Source: Zelopaecilomyces penicillatus (lineage: Eukaryota > Ascomycota > Sordariomycetes > Hypocreales > Pseudodiploosporaceae). Taken from it: a stretch of DNA of 64,000 nt. The DNA is taken from positions 1,426,001 through 1,490,000 of the forward strand of contig VCCP01000001.1 of assembly GCA_005765155.1 (NCBI GenBank), in the 5' to 3' direction. The notes below the pieces were generated by a model that had not been told where the DNA came from, made no database searches, and worked only from the letters and a program-made list of their open reading frames with translations. The position numbers and the translations under genes are program-made. Shown here piece after piece: positions 11,495 through 23,421 of the stretch (positions are counted from its first letter, which is position 1; every line of letters begins with the position of its first letter).

Positions 11495-14400
11495 ATGACG
11501 CCACATCCTTGTCATTTTTAACTTCGTCAACAACCTCACGAAACACTCTAATAGCCACAATGCATGCAAGCAGTGCAGAAGTCTTACCTATAGAGGCCCC
11601 TGATTCAGGAATTCCTCATTCCAGCAGCAACCAGCCTGACACTTCGCTGCAAGCTAATAATGTTCTGGAACCCATTGCCATCATTGGTGCAAGTTGCAGA
11701 CTACCCGGGAGTTCCACAGACCTGCAGAAGTTTTGGGAACTTCTCAAGGCTCGCAAGTCAGCATGGAGCCCATTCCCTGACAGTCGATTCAGTCACAAGG
11801 GTTTCCATAACTCAAGTGACCGCAGGAAACATGGAACGGCAAGTTATTCTGCATCTTCTAGCGGGAGACGAACATGAACTAACTCTGCATCCAACAGACT
11901 AATACGGGCGGTGGCCATTTCCTCGATTATGATGTCGCAGCATTCGACTCTTCTTTCTTCAGCATGCACCCGAATGAAGTCAAGGCCATAGACCCCCAGC
12001 AGAGACTCCTGCTAGAGATTGCCTACGAAGCCTTTGAGAATGCTGGGTTCACCTTGGATGACTTGTCCAACTCAAGTACGGGAGTCTACGTCGGCCAGTG
12101 GACTTCAGACTATCACGATATAATCACCAGAGACCGAGACTACAACCCCAATTATCTTGCAGTGGGCACAGGGCCTGCAATCTCTTCGAATAGGATATCG
12201 TACTTCTTCGATCTCAAAGGTCCTAGCTTTACTCTTGACACAGGATGCTCGGCCAGCTTGGTCGCACTTCATCAGGCGGTTCAGGGACTTCGCGCTGGTG
12301 ATGCGGAGCAGAGCATTGTCGCAGGCGTCAATCTCACCTTGGACCCCCATCGATATGCTTACATCAGTCAAGTCAACATGTTCTCCAAGGAGGGTAAATC
12401 ATTTCCATTCGACAGCCGAGCCAGTGGATATGGTCGAGGAGAGGGCTGCTCCGCCGTCCTTCTTCAGCCACTTTCACTCGCCCTCAAACAAGGCAGACCC
12501 ATTCGTGCCATTATTCGAAACTCGGCCTGCAACCAGGATGGGAGAACAAGTGGAATTACTGTTCCCAGTAGCTCCGCCCAACTAGCTGCAATTAAAAAGG
12601 CTTACGAGGATGCATCTCTCGAGCTGTATGCGGACTATGTCGAAGCCCATGGCACAGGTACCCGAGTCGGCGACCCTATCGAGGCCAAAGCCATTTCTTC
12701 TGCGTTAGGTGTGAACCGGAGCCCAGATTCGCCGCTGCCTATAGGTTCAGTCAAGGGAAATATTGGTCATCTTGAAAGTGCCGCCGGAGTTACGAGTCTC
12801 GTCAAGGCGGTTCTTATGCTTGAGAACAACGAGATTCCTCCCCAGATGAACCATGAGATATGCAATCCTACCATCAAACTCAATAAACTCAACTTGAGAA
12901 TCCCACTGGAGCTTGAGCGTGGAGGCTTGAATCGTATCTCAGTCAACTGTTTTGGATATGGAGGTACAAACGCACACGTTATTGTAGATGCGGCTAGGAC
13001 TGTAATGCCTAGCATTAACGGGACAGTGAAATTGAAGAATGGCATCGATGACAAAAAGTTGAATGTTGAACGAGCTAACGGCAACACCATTAACGGAGCC
13101 AATGGGTTCGCAACTAATGGATCCGAGGCAGAAACGTTGAAGCATGATGAAACTACAAACAGCATCGGCAAGGGTGACATGCAGAGACTCTTCATCGTCA
13201 GCGCTGCCACCGAATTGTCATGTCAAACTATGGCGACTAATCTTGCTGATTATTTACACAAAAAGGTTAGTGGCACGGATAAAGAGGATGACGTTCTCAA
13301 CAAAGTGGCATACACGTTGAGTCGTAGAACACTTTTCGCACACCGAATTGGACTTATCTCACCAACAATGGCAAATCTGGAAGACCAGCTCCGAGAAATA
13401 TCAAAACAGCCTGTACTTGCCCACGAGGGTAAAACCTTGCAGCACATTGCATTTGTCTTCAGCGGACAGGGAGCCCAGTATCCGCGCATGGGCAGAGAGC
13501 TGCTGGGTAAATGGCCGATATTTACCACAAGTATGGAGCGCGCTGGCAAGTGTGTTGTTCAGTGCGGCGGTACTTGGAATTTGGTTGAAGAGCTCCTGAA
13601 ACCAGAGGAGACAAGCCATGTTGCGGATCCTGAGCTTGCCCAGCCTCTGACCACTGCTATCCAGCTCGCCCTTGTCGATGTTCTTCGCGACCTTGGTGTA
13701 CATCCTACGGTGGTGGTAGGTCACTCCAGCGGCGAGATTGCTGCTGCATATTGCACCGGTATGCTCACCTTCGAAGACGCTATTGCAGTTTCGTTCCACC
13801 GTGGAAGGCTTGCGTCGGTATTGGTGAAGCAGTCAAGCGGAAGTGCTGGAACCATGTTGGCACTCGGTGCTGCTCCAGCTGCTGTGCAAGAACTCATCAA
13901 TAGTCTGGGGGATGCTCGTTCAAGATTACAGATAGCATGTTACAACAGTCCATCTAGTGTTACCGTCTCGGGCGATACTGAGGCTGTGGAGATGCTACAG
14001 CCTATAATGGATAAACAGAATATCTTCAATCGCAAGCTTCGAACCTCTGGTGTGGCATATCATTCTCATCAGATGAAGCTCATTGGTGAGGAATACGGCG
14101 CAGCCATTGCCGATATCAAGCCAACAACCGGGAACCCGTCTATTTCCATGATATCTTCCTTGACCGGAGAACCCATTGGCGATAGAGTTGTCGATGCGGA
14201 TTACTGGGTTCAAAACATGTTATCGCCGGTCCGTTTCACCGAGGCGGTTACCAAAGTCGCTGAAAAGAAATCGAGGGGCAAAAAGATTGATATGTTCCTA
14301 GAAATAGGTCCCCATTTTCAGCTTGTTGGTCCAGTCAAGCAGACACTCAAGTCCTTGGGCCCTGCTGCCAGCAAGATTCAGGTAACGGGATGTCTTAAAC

Positions 14401-17400
14401 GTGGGGAGGATGCTGAAACTTGCCTTCTCGAGACTTTAAAGACACTCTGGCTTGAGAAGTATCCTGTCAATTTAGAGCGTGTAAACAGTGGATTCACAAA
14501 GCCTCCAGCGCTCCTTGTTGATCTACCACCCTACTCATTTGACCACTCAAAGACATTCTGGCATGAAGGGCGTGCATCAAATCTATATAGAAGTCGGGAG
14601 CAGCTACCTCATGAGCTATTAGGTACCATGAGCTTCGAGAGCAACCCAATCGAACCTTGTTGGCGACTCTGCCTCCGCTTGGAAGACCTTCCTTGGCTCA
14701 AGGGCCATCAAGTTGAGGGAGAGATCATTTTCCCAGCTACAGCCTTTATCGGAATGGCTATACAGGCAGCAGAACAGCATGCTCATTACCAAAACAGCGA
14801 AGCTGTAATCAAGGAGTTCCAACTGAAAAACATTTGTATCGAAAAAGCGCTTGTTCTGAACAATGCGAAGGATGACCTCGAATTGTTTGTCAACTTCAGG
14901 CCGCAGACTATTTCAGCTAAAAGTTCTTCAAGTCTCTGGAATGAGTTTCGAATATTCTCAACGAGTGAAAATAACCGTTGGAGTCAGCATGCTAGGGGTC
15001 TAATTCGTGCCGCCCTCAATGGTGAGACGAACTCCGATGTCCCTGCCAACAGTGTTGCTTTCAACCAAGTAGGAAGAAATGTCAATCCCAAAAAGTTTTA
15101 CTTTTTATCCAAGGATTTTGGACTTGACTGGAATGCTCCTTTCGACAGTTTGATTGACATCAAGCTATGTGGCGGTGCTGCTGTGTCGACAGTGACGACT
15201 TCCAAGATTGACGATGTTGGCTACGGACCTGATGGGCCGCTATATGTCATTCATCCCGCTACCCTTGATTCCTGTTTATTCCAAGGCATGGCAGCTGTTA
15301 TTTTGCTCGAAGATAAACTCACAACCCCATTTGCTCCCACGTTCATCAAGAATCTGCGCATCGCTGCTCGTTCTAGAAATGGAAAGCTAGCCAAGGATAT
15401 TACTTGCCTTACGAAGCGGTCTGGAGGGGATTTTTTGTTCGACATCTCCGGCTTCGAGAAGGACTGTGAAGATAACATGATTATAGAGGCTCAAGGAGTC
15501 AGAGTCACACCGCTGCCGAATCTTGCTGCCAATGCAAAGAGTAACCGCGAGTTTTGCCATTACGTCGACTGGGTTGCATATATGCCCATCACGTCCGAAG
15601 CTTGGCTTCAAGATGCTTGTCGCTCTTTGGTTAAAAGGGAGACTGCTGCTAACCAGTCGCGTGCCCTTGAAGCTCTATCTTTATCGTACATGAAGTCAGC
15701 GATAGAGTCTATTACCCGTGAGCAGGTCCCTGATAACCATCTCCGATACTGGTACGATGCGATTCAGAAAGACGTCAACCGGAAATACGATGAGGAAGAG
15801 CTTCAGGTTGGCCTCACAGATGACAGTGTTTTCGGTCGGATTATCAAGAGAATGGGTCCTCGTTTGGCTGATATCCTACAAGGTTCGGTGGATGCTGTCA
15901 CACTTCTTACCGAGGACAATGATTTTGCGGGCCTGTATGACAATGAAGCCTGGAACCGCTGTTACGTTCAAATCTTGAGATTCTGCAAGGAACTGGGTCT
16001 TCACAACCCCGATCAGAAGATTCTGGAAATCGGAACAGGTGGTGCGTCAATCTCAAAACCGCTGCTTGCGTCCTTGAGTGCTTTTGACAAAACCCTGGCC
16101 TCAACATATCATTACCTTGATGTCGATTCAAGCTTTATCCAAGACAAGTTATCCGATTCAAATGAGTCTGCAAGTTATAGAAAGCTAGAAATTGCAAGTG
16201 ATATCGTCTCGCAGGGTTTTGAGAGTGATGAGTATGATTTGATCATCGCCGTCAACGCTGTCCATGCTACTTCAAGCATTGATAAATCATTGGATAGCAT
16301 TCAAACTCTTCTCAAACCGGGTGGTAGACTTATCCTAATGGAAACCACCAAGGATACAGTCCCTCTCAACCTAGTCATGGGCGCACTTCCTGGGTGGTGG
16401 GCTGGCCATGAAGAAGGCTGTATTCTGTCCCCACTGGTCACGGAAGAGACTTGGTCCTCGAAGCTTGAATACTGTGGTTTTACTCAAATTAAGCCATGTT
16501 TTCGCGATTATGAACAAGGAGATGGGGGTTCGCAATGTGTTTTCGTCGCTTCCGCCGAATCTGGATCGCCGGTTCAGCCAACACCAGCCTTTGACGTTGT
16601 CACGTCGTCGGAACAGAACGCAGCTGCATTGCGGTTTGTTGAAGAGTTGAAACAGAAAATCCCCGGCACTGACATAGCTCTTCTCAATCTCAAGTCGCCT
16701 GCTGTAAATGCCAAAGTATCAATTATTCTCGACGATATTACAAACAGGCTCAACGGCATTGATACGGATCAGTTTGATGATTTAAAAAAGCGCATTACCA
16801 GTTCGGAGACTGTTTTATTTGTCACTCAAGATGAAATGAAAGACAGCCAAATGAACAACTGTGCCTGGATAGCTGGGTTTTGCCGTACCCTCCGACTGGA
16901 ATACCCAGACATCCGCATTGTTCAGCTACATGTAGAGGGGCAGTCAGAGAGCAGCAAGATAGATGCTGCTGTAAATGTTCTCCAAAGCCCATCGATGGAT
17001 CTTGCCGTTACTAGTGGGCAAGTTGAACTAGAATTCGCGCTCAGAAGCGGGCAACTCTACGTCCCTCGGTTCGTGCCTCATCACGAAATGAGCAGCTATA
17101 TCCACCAGTCGCATGGAGAACTAGAAACTACTCAGAGTGAATACATAGGCGATCGAACGCTCGTCTCAGAACTCGGAACACCTAATCAGATTGAGACAAT
17201 TCGATGGACTGACGACCTGGAAGCGGACATGCCTCTGCCCCCAGATCAAATCAGGCTTCGCCTTTGTGCTGCAGGCGTCAACTTCAAAGAAGTACTGATT
17301 GCCGGAGGCCATCTCGAGGGTCTTACGAAAATTGTCAACGATTGCAGTGGTGTTGTCATCGAGGTTGGGGAAAACATGAAGAGCCGCTTTCAAATCGGCG

Positions 17401-19383
17401 AGCGAGTTTGCGCCTCGAATACCAAAGCATACACAAACTACCCTGCGGTTCTTGGTGATTGCTGCACACAGATTCCAGATGAGATGGACTTTGATACTGC
17501 AGCATCCATACCCACTGTATGGATGACTGTTTACCAGGCACTTGTTGAGTGCGCAAGGCTACAAACGGGCGACAAGATTCTTATACACTCTGCTGCAGGA
17601 GCCGTTGGTCAAGCAGCGATTCTGTTGTCACAGCATCTTGGCGCAGAGGTGTTTGCGACTTGCGGCAGCGACGTCAAGAAAGAGTTTCTCGTGAACGAGT
17701 TCAAAATTCCCGAGGACCACATCTTTGGAAGCAGAACAACAGCCTTCCGCGATGACATTATGAGTGTCACTTCTGGCGAAGGCGTGGACGTGGTTCTCAA
17801 CTCTCTAGGTGGTAACTTGTTGCAAGCGTCATGCCATGTTCTCGCCCCATTCGGTCGCTTTATTGAGATAGGCAAAAAAGATATGATGGAAGACACTGTG
17901 CTCCCCATGGAATTTCTGCTAAACAACATCACGTTTTCGTGTGTTGACTTGACCCAGATCTGTGCCAGACGGCCGAGAATCCTAAATCGGCTGCTACGAA
18001 ATTGTATGGATCTCTTTGCTGCCGGATCTATCAGGCATATCACAATGATCAAGATGCCCATATCGGAGATCGCTAAGGCTTTTCGCCTTTTGCAAACAGG
18101 AAAGCAGATTGGCAAAATTATTCTCACGGTAGAGCCTGGTCAACAAGTCAAGGTAAATATGCTGACATTTCATGAATAAAAAATTTATCACTATTTAAGC
18201 TAACATCTTGTCGCAGACTGTCTGCCCTCGACCAAAGCTTCCCGTTCTCAAGGCGGATGCTACATATATCATCGCGGGCGGTCTTGGTGGTCTTGGCAAA
18301 CAAATCTTGTCATGGTTCGCTGAACGTGGAGCCCGAAATGTTGTCATAATGTCCCGTTCAGGGGCAATTGACAGCGAGGCCGAATCTGTCATTGCCAGAC
18401 TACACTCTGAAGGCATCACCGTAGCTGTGAAAAGATGCGACATTACGTCTAAAGATGCGCTTCTGCATGTGCTTTCTGAGATAAAGGGAGAAATGCCACC
18501 TGTACGGGGTGTTATTCAATCTGCTATGGTCTTGCGAGAGTCGTTGTTCGTTGATATGACGGCTACGGACTGGTTCGAAGCCGTGACGCCAAAAACCGTG
18601 GGTACCTGGAATCTTCACACAATGCTGCCGATGGATATGGACTTTTTTATATCACTATCGTCTGCTGTTGCTATTGCAGGAAATATTGGACAATGCAACT
18701 ATGCTGCAGCATGCAGTTCGCAAGACGGCCTGGCACATTACCGTACTCGACTCGGACTTGCTGCCCATTCCATCAATCTTGGCGCCATAGCTGAAGCTGG
18801 GTATGTGAGCGAGAACCCCGAGGTTGCAGTGACACTACGAAGACAAGGGTTAGGAAACATCACTGTTTCCGACTTCCTATCTCATCTTGACCTAGTCGTA
18901 CGGAAGGAAGACCACCGTCGCGAGACAGGCCAGCAATTGCCCTGCCAGTCTATAATTGGTCTATTGCCTTCCGGTACTGAGTTGGGGCTTGGCCAAAGCC
19001 ACTGGATGAATGACAAGAAATGCGCTCTCCTAAACGGTCTGGCCCAGAACTCAAGCAACGGCTCCAACAACTCGGCCGACGAAGGGGTTGCCCTCAGTAG
19101 TGCTAAGAGCCATGAAGAGGCCCTTACAATAGCTACCCGGGCAGCGCTCCAGCAACTAGGAAACATGATCGGCTTGGCAAGCAGCTCAATGAGCCCTGCT
19201 AAAGGGTTGAGTGATTACGGTGCTGATTCCCTCATCGCGGTAGAGCTACGCAGCTGGATAAGCATGCATCTCAAGGCAAACATTCCGCTGCTGGTCCTCC
19301 GAGGCACAACGAGCATCACGGAATTAGGCGGTCTTATTGTGAGGGAATCTAAATTGATTGGCGAAGCGATTCGATCTGGTTGA
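11461..19383 (+). CDS. Highly reducing type I polyketide synthase (KS-AT-DH-MT-ER-KR-ACP)
   Basis: Three exons, 11461-11838, 11898-18152 and 18217-19383, give 2,599 residues; ATG 11560 (residue 34) is an alternative start. KS spans about 70-490, with active Cys 243 in DTGCSAS plus EAHGTGT and NIGHLESAAG. AT: FSGQGAQYPRMG and GHSSGE (Ser about 736). DH: GHQVEGEIIFPA (His about 1063) and HPATLDSCLFQG. Methyltransferase: about 1400-1640. ER: cofactor loop HSAAGAVGQAA near 2023. KR: GGLGGLG near 2230 and NYAAA near 2372. ACP: DYGADSLIAVEL, phosphopantetheine Ser 2549. The set predicts iterative assembly of a reduced chain from malonyl-CoA in the cytosol; the product cannot be named. No release domain follows the ACP. 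The methyltransferase SAM loop reads LEIGTGGAS, two residues shorter than the usual LEIGAGTGGA form, so methylation is uncertain. Intron 1 uses a GC donor. No frameshift is seen. Confidence 0.95.
11839..11897 (+). other. GC-AG intron inside the PKS ketosynthase region
   Basis: This 59-bp intron starts GCAAGT, the usual form of rare GC donors, has a CTAAC branch-like site and ends CAACAG. Splicing joins the KS frame to TNTGGGHFLDYDV, a conserved KS segment. The only nearby GT donor would place a stop just after the junction. Confidence 0.8.
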
Positions 19384-20329
19384 TTTATTGCGCTTCCAGA
19401 CTCCAATCAAGCCGATCTACGGAACTAGGACGCTGATACCCGGGTTTGTATAGACATAATCTCCCAGCAATCATTTAATAGTTGTTTGATGTGATTTCTA
19501 GCAACCTGTAGCAGACGTTCTAGCACACATCACCTTGTAATAATAGATATTGGTCCCTCTGGGGAATTATAGTAGCTAGCTATGAATCAAGAAGTGCCAA
19601 AAGAAGTCGCTGTAAACAATCTGGAGGTTCATGATTCGAAATAAGAATACAATGGCATTGATGGCAGACATCCATGCTTGATTAGGTAGATCTCAATTTA
19701 TCCAATCTATGTTCAATCCATGTTTAGGCTCCCCCAAGCTCCCCAAGCTCCCCAAAGCACCCCTAAACACCCCAAGCCCCCTAAGTCCCCTAAGCAACAC
19801 CAACTAAATCGCCCGCTACAACGGGCTGGCCTTCTAACATATCGTGACTCGGCGCTTATGCACCAGTGACCTCACTTGAACGCAATGCCTTGGTACCTAC
19901 ATAATACGTCTCTCTCCATTCATCACCTATCAATCAGGTAACCTGCCTCACCATGGCATGCGAATAGTATCATTTCGTCCTACATACTGTGTTTTATTAT
20001 CTGCAGAGTCCCCTACTTGTGTATTCTTTTGCCACTTCACCCATAAAACAAAAAACAAAAACAAAAGGCGGGCAACCCCCGACGCTTTCTCAGCCGCCCC
20101 TCCACCGCCATCCTCAACACCTGCAACCGCTTCAGCACAGATCACCAACTCCCTGACTCTCCCCTATGGTGTCATTTGACCCCATGATTCACAATCCACA
20201 GCTCCGTTCATCGCATCGCCTCTACGCAGCCTCTACACAAAACCTCGTCCATCCGTCGGCCTTTGCTTGCGCAATCACCCCTTCCTGTCTGCTTTCACGG
20301 AGACATCTAGCTTCCCGATTCTGACCATC
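19384..20329. other. Intergenic region between PKS and DUG3-like genes
   Basis: It holds the PKS 3' end and the DUG3 promoter. No gene is seen. The part after 20040 is pyrimidine- and CA-rich. Confidence 0.5.
19728..19796. repeat. Imperfect CTCCCCAAG-type tandem repeat
   Basis: A cytosine-rich string of short degenerate units (CTCCCCAAG and variants such as CCCTAAG) runs for about 70 bp on the plus strand. Confidence 0.8.
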
Positions 20330-21778
20330 ATGTGCCGCTTTTTGGTAAGTGACGTCGGCGTTCTGCCCAACCCACAGCTGGCTACTCCGAAGTCGGGCGA
20401 AGCTGGAACGCATCCGCTGACTCTCCCCCCTCTCCCAGGTCTACAAAGGCAGCGACGAGATCCTGCTGTCGAAACTGATACTCGATCCGACACACTCTAT
20501 TCTAAAGCAGTCTTTTGACTCTCGTTTGCGACTCGTGAGGAACCCCTTCCAGCTGCATGTGCTCCTCGCCTCTTGGTTGTCCTGCTAACCTGCGATGGTT
20601 TTGCCTGGTCCGTAGGACACGCGACGAGGCCAGAACAACGCCGATGGCTTTGGTATAGGCTTCTACACCGACCCTAAACTGGGATCCGCGCCCTGTCTCT
20701 TTACCTCGACCATCCCAGCATGGAACTGCACGAATCTACAGCGCATCTCCTCCAAGACGGCGTCACGGCTGGTATTTGGACACGTTAGAGCCACCACCGA
20801 AGGTTCTCTCTCTGAGGACAACTGCCACCCCTTCACATATGGCAGCTTGATGTGGATGCACAATGGAGGACTAGGGGGATGGAAACACATTAAGCGGCGT
20901 CTTGGTGACCTCCTCGCCGACAAATGGTATCTCGAAGTCAAAGGCGGCACCGACAGTGAGTGGGCGTTTGCCTTGTTTTTGAATACGCTCGAGCAGCTAG
21001 GTCACGATCCAAGCGCATGTCCAGAGACAGGTCTTGGACCAACGGTGCTGCGCAAGGCGATGGAACGGACTATTGCCCAGATCAACGAGTTGACCGACAC
21101 GATTCCGGAGAGCATCCTCCAAAACGAGGAAGTTGATACTAGGAGTCTGCTCAACTTTGCTGTCACGGATGGTCACAGTGTAATCTGTACCCGATATATC
21201 AGCAGCTCCAAGGACGAGGCGGCTAGTCTCTACTATTCATCTGGCACCCAGTGGGCCACAAGAACAGCATCACCCGATGACAGGCAGTATCAAATGCAGC
21301 GGAAGGACAAGGGTGCCGATATAGTCCTCGTTGCTAGTGAGCCTTTAACATTCGAACGTGGTATGTGCACTTATCAAGACCGACAATCCATTTCCTCGTC
21401 CACCATTGTGCTCTTGTGATTAACTCTGATCCTGCAGAAAACTGGGTGAATGTGCCCACAAACTCAATGCTGACAATCCACCGGCAAACCGTCATGGTGC
21501 ACCCGATTCTGGACAAGTACTACGAAAGAGACCCTTACCATGTCCGATCCAGTGCCTTTGTTCAGACCAAAGGACTTGTTTCCAACGAAAAGGCACCGAG
21601 CGGATCTCTCAGCCCAGCGAGTCTAGATAGCCCAAGGAAAATGCTCAGCCAGTCTCTATGCTCGCGCAGCCTCAGCCCAGACCTTGCTCGTCGGTCCTTC
21701 ACCCCCGTCTCATCACGGGAATCACGCCTGACGTCTCAACTACAAATGGCGCAGAATACAGGGACGCCACCTCGATAA
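20330..21778 (+). CDS. dug3: DUG3-like class II glutamine amidotransferase (glutathione degradation)
   Basis: Four exons, 20330-20344, 20439-20534, 20616-21360 and 21438-21778, give 398 residues. The first exon encodes only MCRFL. Cys2 is the N-terminal nucleophile expected of Ntn amidotransferases, exposed after Met removal. Other family marks are RRGQNNADGFGIGFY, FGHVRATTEG, MWMHNGGL and TDSEWAFALFL. In yeast, Dug3 pairs with Dug2 in a complex that hydrolyses the gamma-glutamyl bond of glutathione, working with the Dug1 peptidase in the cytosol. The C-terminal 70 residues are Ser-rich with several SP sites and are probably disordered. The neighbouring PKS is probably unrelated in function; this gene looks like the right-hand housekeeping border of the polyketide locus. 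Confidence 0.9.
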
Positions 21779-22343
21779 GCTCGCGCAGGTGCTTTGTGTA
21801 GCTGCGGGGGTGTTGGCGCAATTGGCTCCCAACTGCCTCAAACCGCTGGAACGGATGTGTTTTTTTTTATAGTTAGAAGGCGTCATATTAAGGTTCATTG
21901 AAGCCGCTCAGCGGGGATGCGGTTTTTAAATGTACGGGTAGATAGACAGGTACTGAGCAGATGGTTGGCGTTGGATGTTTATTTGAAGACAAAGGAATGC
22001 TACTCATTTGGTCGTATTGTCGTCACTCTTCCAACGACCCGGTCACCGAACGATCGCGCAGATGACTTGACTTCGCTTGATGGGATTTCCGACAGGAAAG
22101 GGTTGGGGGGATTGTAACCTTTGGCTGGATGCTGTAGAAGGCACGACTAGAGGAATTTGACTTCGATACGGACATCATCGCGGTCGGTGGCTGATTCCAA
22201 TAAGTTACCGGCGTGAAGATCAATGCGTGGATGCAAGAACGACCCAAAGCTACTTATTTGCAGGACTCTCGGCTATGACACCTCCTTTTGGATTACTTCT
22301 GTACTCATTTCTACGGTAATACCATTACAATCATCAAAACAAT
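21779..22343. other. Intergenic region
   Basis: No coding sequence recognised. A GT-AG pair at about 22317-22371 could be an intron belonging to an upstream exon of the next gene, but I could not find a phase-compatible start. Confidence 0.4.
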
Positions 22344-23421
22344 ATGCCTTGCTGTCTCGCTATTATACAGTTTAGCCAGTGCCAGCACAAGCAGCTGTGG
22401 AAGCTCGGCTGCACATCAGGTTGCGACTCGCTTTGTGCACCGGATGAGCAGAAAATTCTCATCCTTACTAGGTATCAATGGCGCTGTGAAAGTTGCCAAT
22501 TCTTCATCCAAAGTCAGCTTTGTGATGAAAGATCATTTCTGTGTGAGGAACGCTTTCAAGAAATCGAAGATGACAAGACGCTGGATGACGTGTCAAGGGG
22601 GGCCATGATTGCAAGCGCTCTGGATCGAGAGGAGGTCGAGGACAAAAGACTAGAACTACGACGACTTCATCAAATAGAGGAGATCCAGCACGCAGAAGCA
22701 TGGACGCGGCGATACGGGTGGTTGGTATGGGAACTTGCCTATGGCCGTATGGAGGACCCTGAGGTTATACAGGGAAGATTGGAACGTCTACGGCGCGTGA
22801 GACCATGGGATTTGGTCGCTATCAAAGATGCAACGCGTAGTCGTAAGGAGTTACTCTTGCAGCTACAACGAATAGGGCAACCAAGCGCTGGTAAGGATAT
22901 TCCCATCTTTAGTCTCGATTTTCTTTAGCAGATGGATAGGCATGGTGCCAACATATCGTGGAATTTCATGGACCGCCTTATCAGATAAACCAGGCTGACT
23001 GGAAGCAGACGTCAGAAACATCAACGAAGAGGTAGTGAGATCTTCATCTCCGGATCCTCGAGCGCAAAATCCCACCCGTCTATCACCAGCATCTCCCCCT
23101 AAGTGGGTCGACGTTAATAGCCCGAGGCTTGCGGAAGAGGTCAACGATCGCAGCGAGCAAGATGAGTGGGGGCCAGAAACCGAGGATATGCTTAACAATG
23201 CGATTGCGATTGCGGGAACAAGCGCAGCAATGCCCCAGGTGGACGAGATGATGCTACCCAGATCCATAGCTAAGCTGCGGGATGCTGCGCTATCGGACAC
23301 ACCATTAGATGTGTCGGTGCTGGCCAAGGTTAAGAACGCCAGCGCATCGGTGGCTAATAAGCATGGAATCGAGCCGGTCGTTATTGGCGTTGCTGGTGGC
23401 GCGAAACAGGGAGAAACATGA
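22344..23421 (+). CDS. Uncharacterised two-exon protein with Cys-rich N-terminus
   Basis: Exons 22344-22890 and 23009-23421 join in phase 1 (donor GTAAGG, acceptor CAG) into 319 residues. The family is not recognised. The first 70 residues contain about ten cysteines in pairs (CQHKQLWKLGCTSGCDSLC, then CESCQ), which may bind a metal. A charged helical stretch rich in Glu, Arg and Leu follows (about 80-175) and may form a coiled coil. The second exon is Ser/Pro-rich and then Ala-rich and acidic, probably disordered. No signal peptide or membrane segment is evident, so a cytosolic or nuclear place is likely. The start is uncertain, since an upstream intron could replace the first nine residues. 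The continuous 319-codon spliced frame supports a real gene. Confidence 0.6.
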
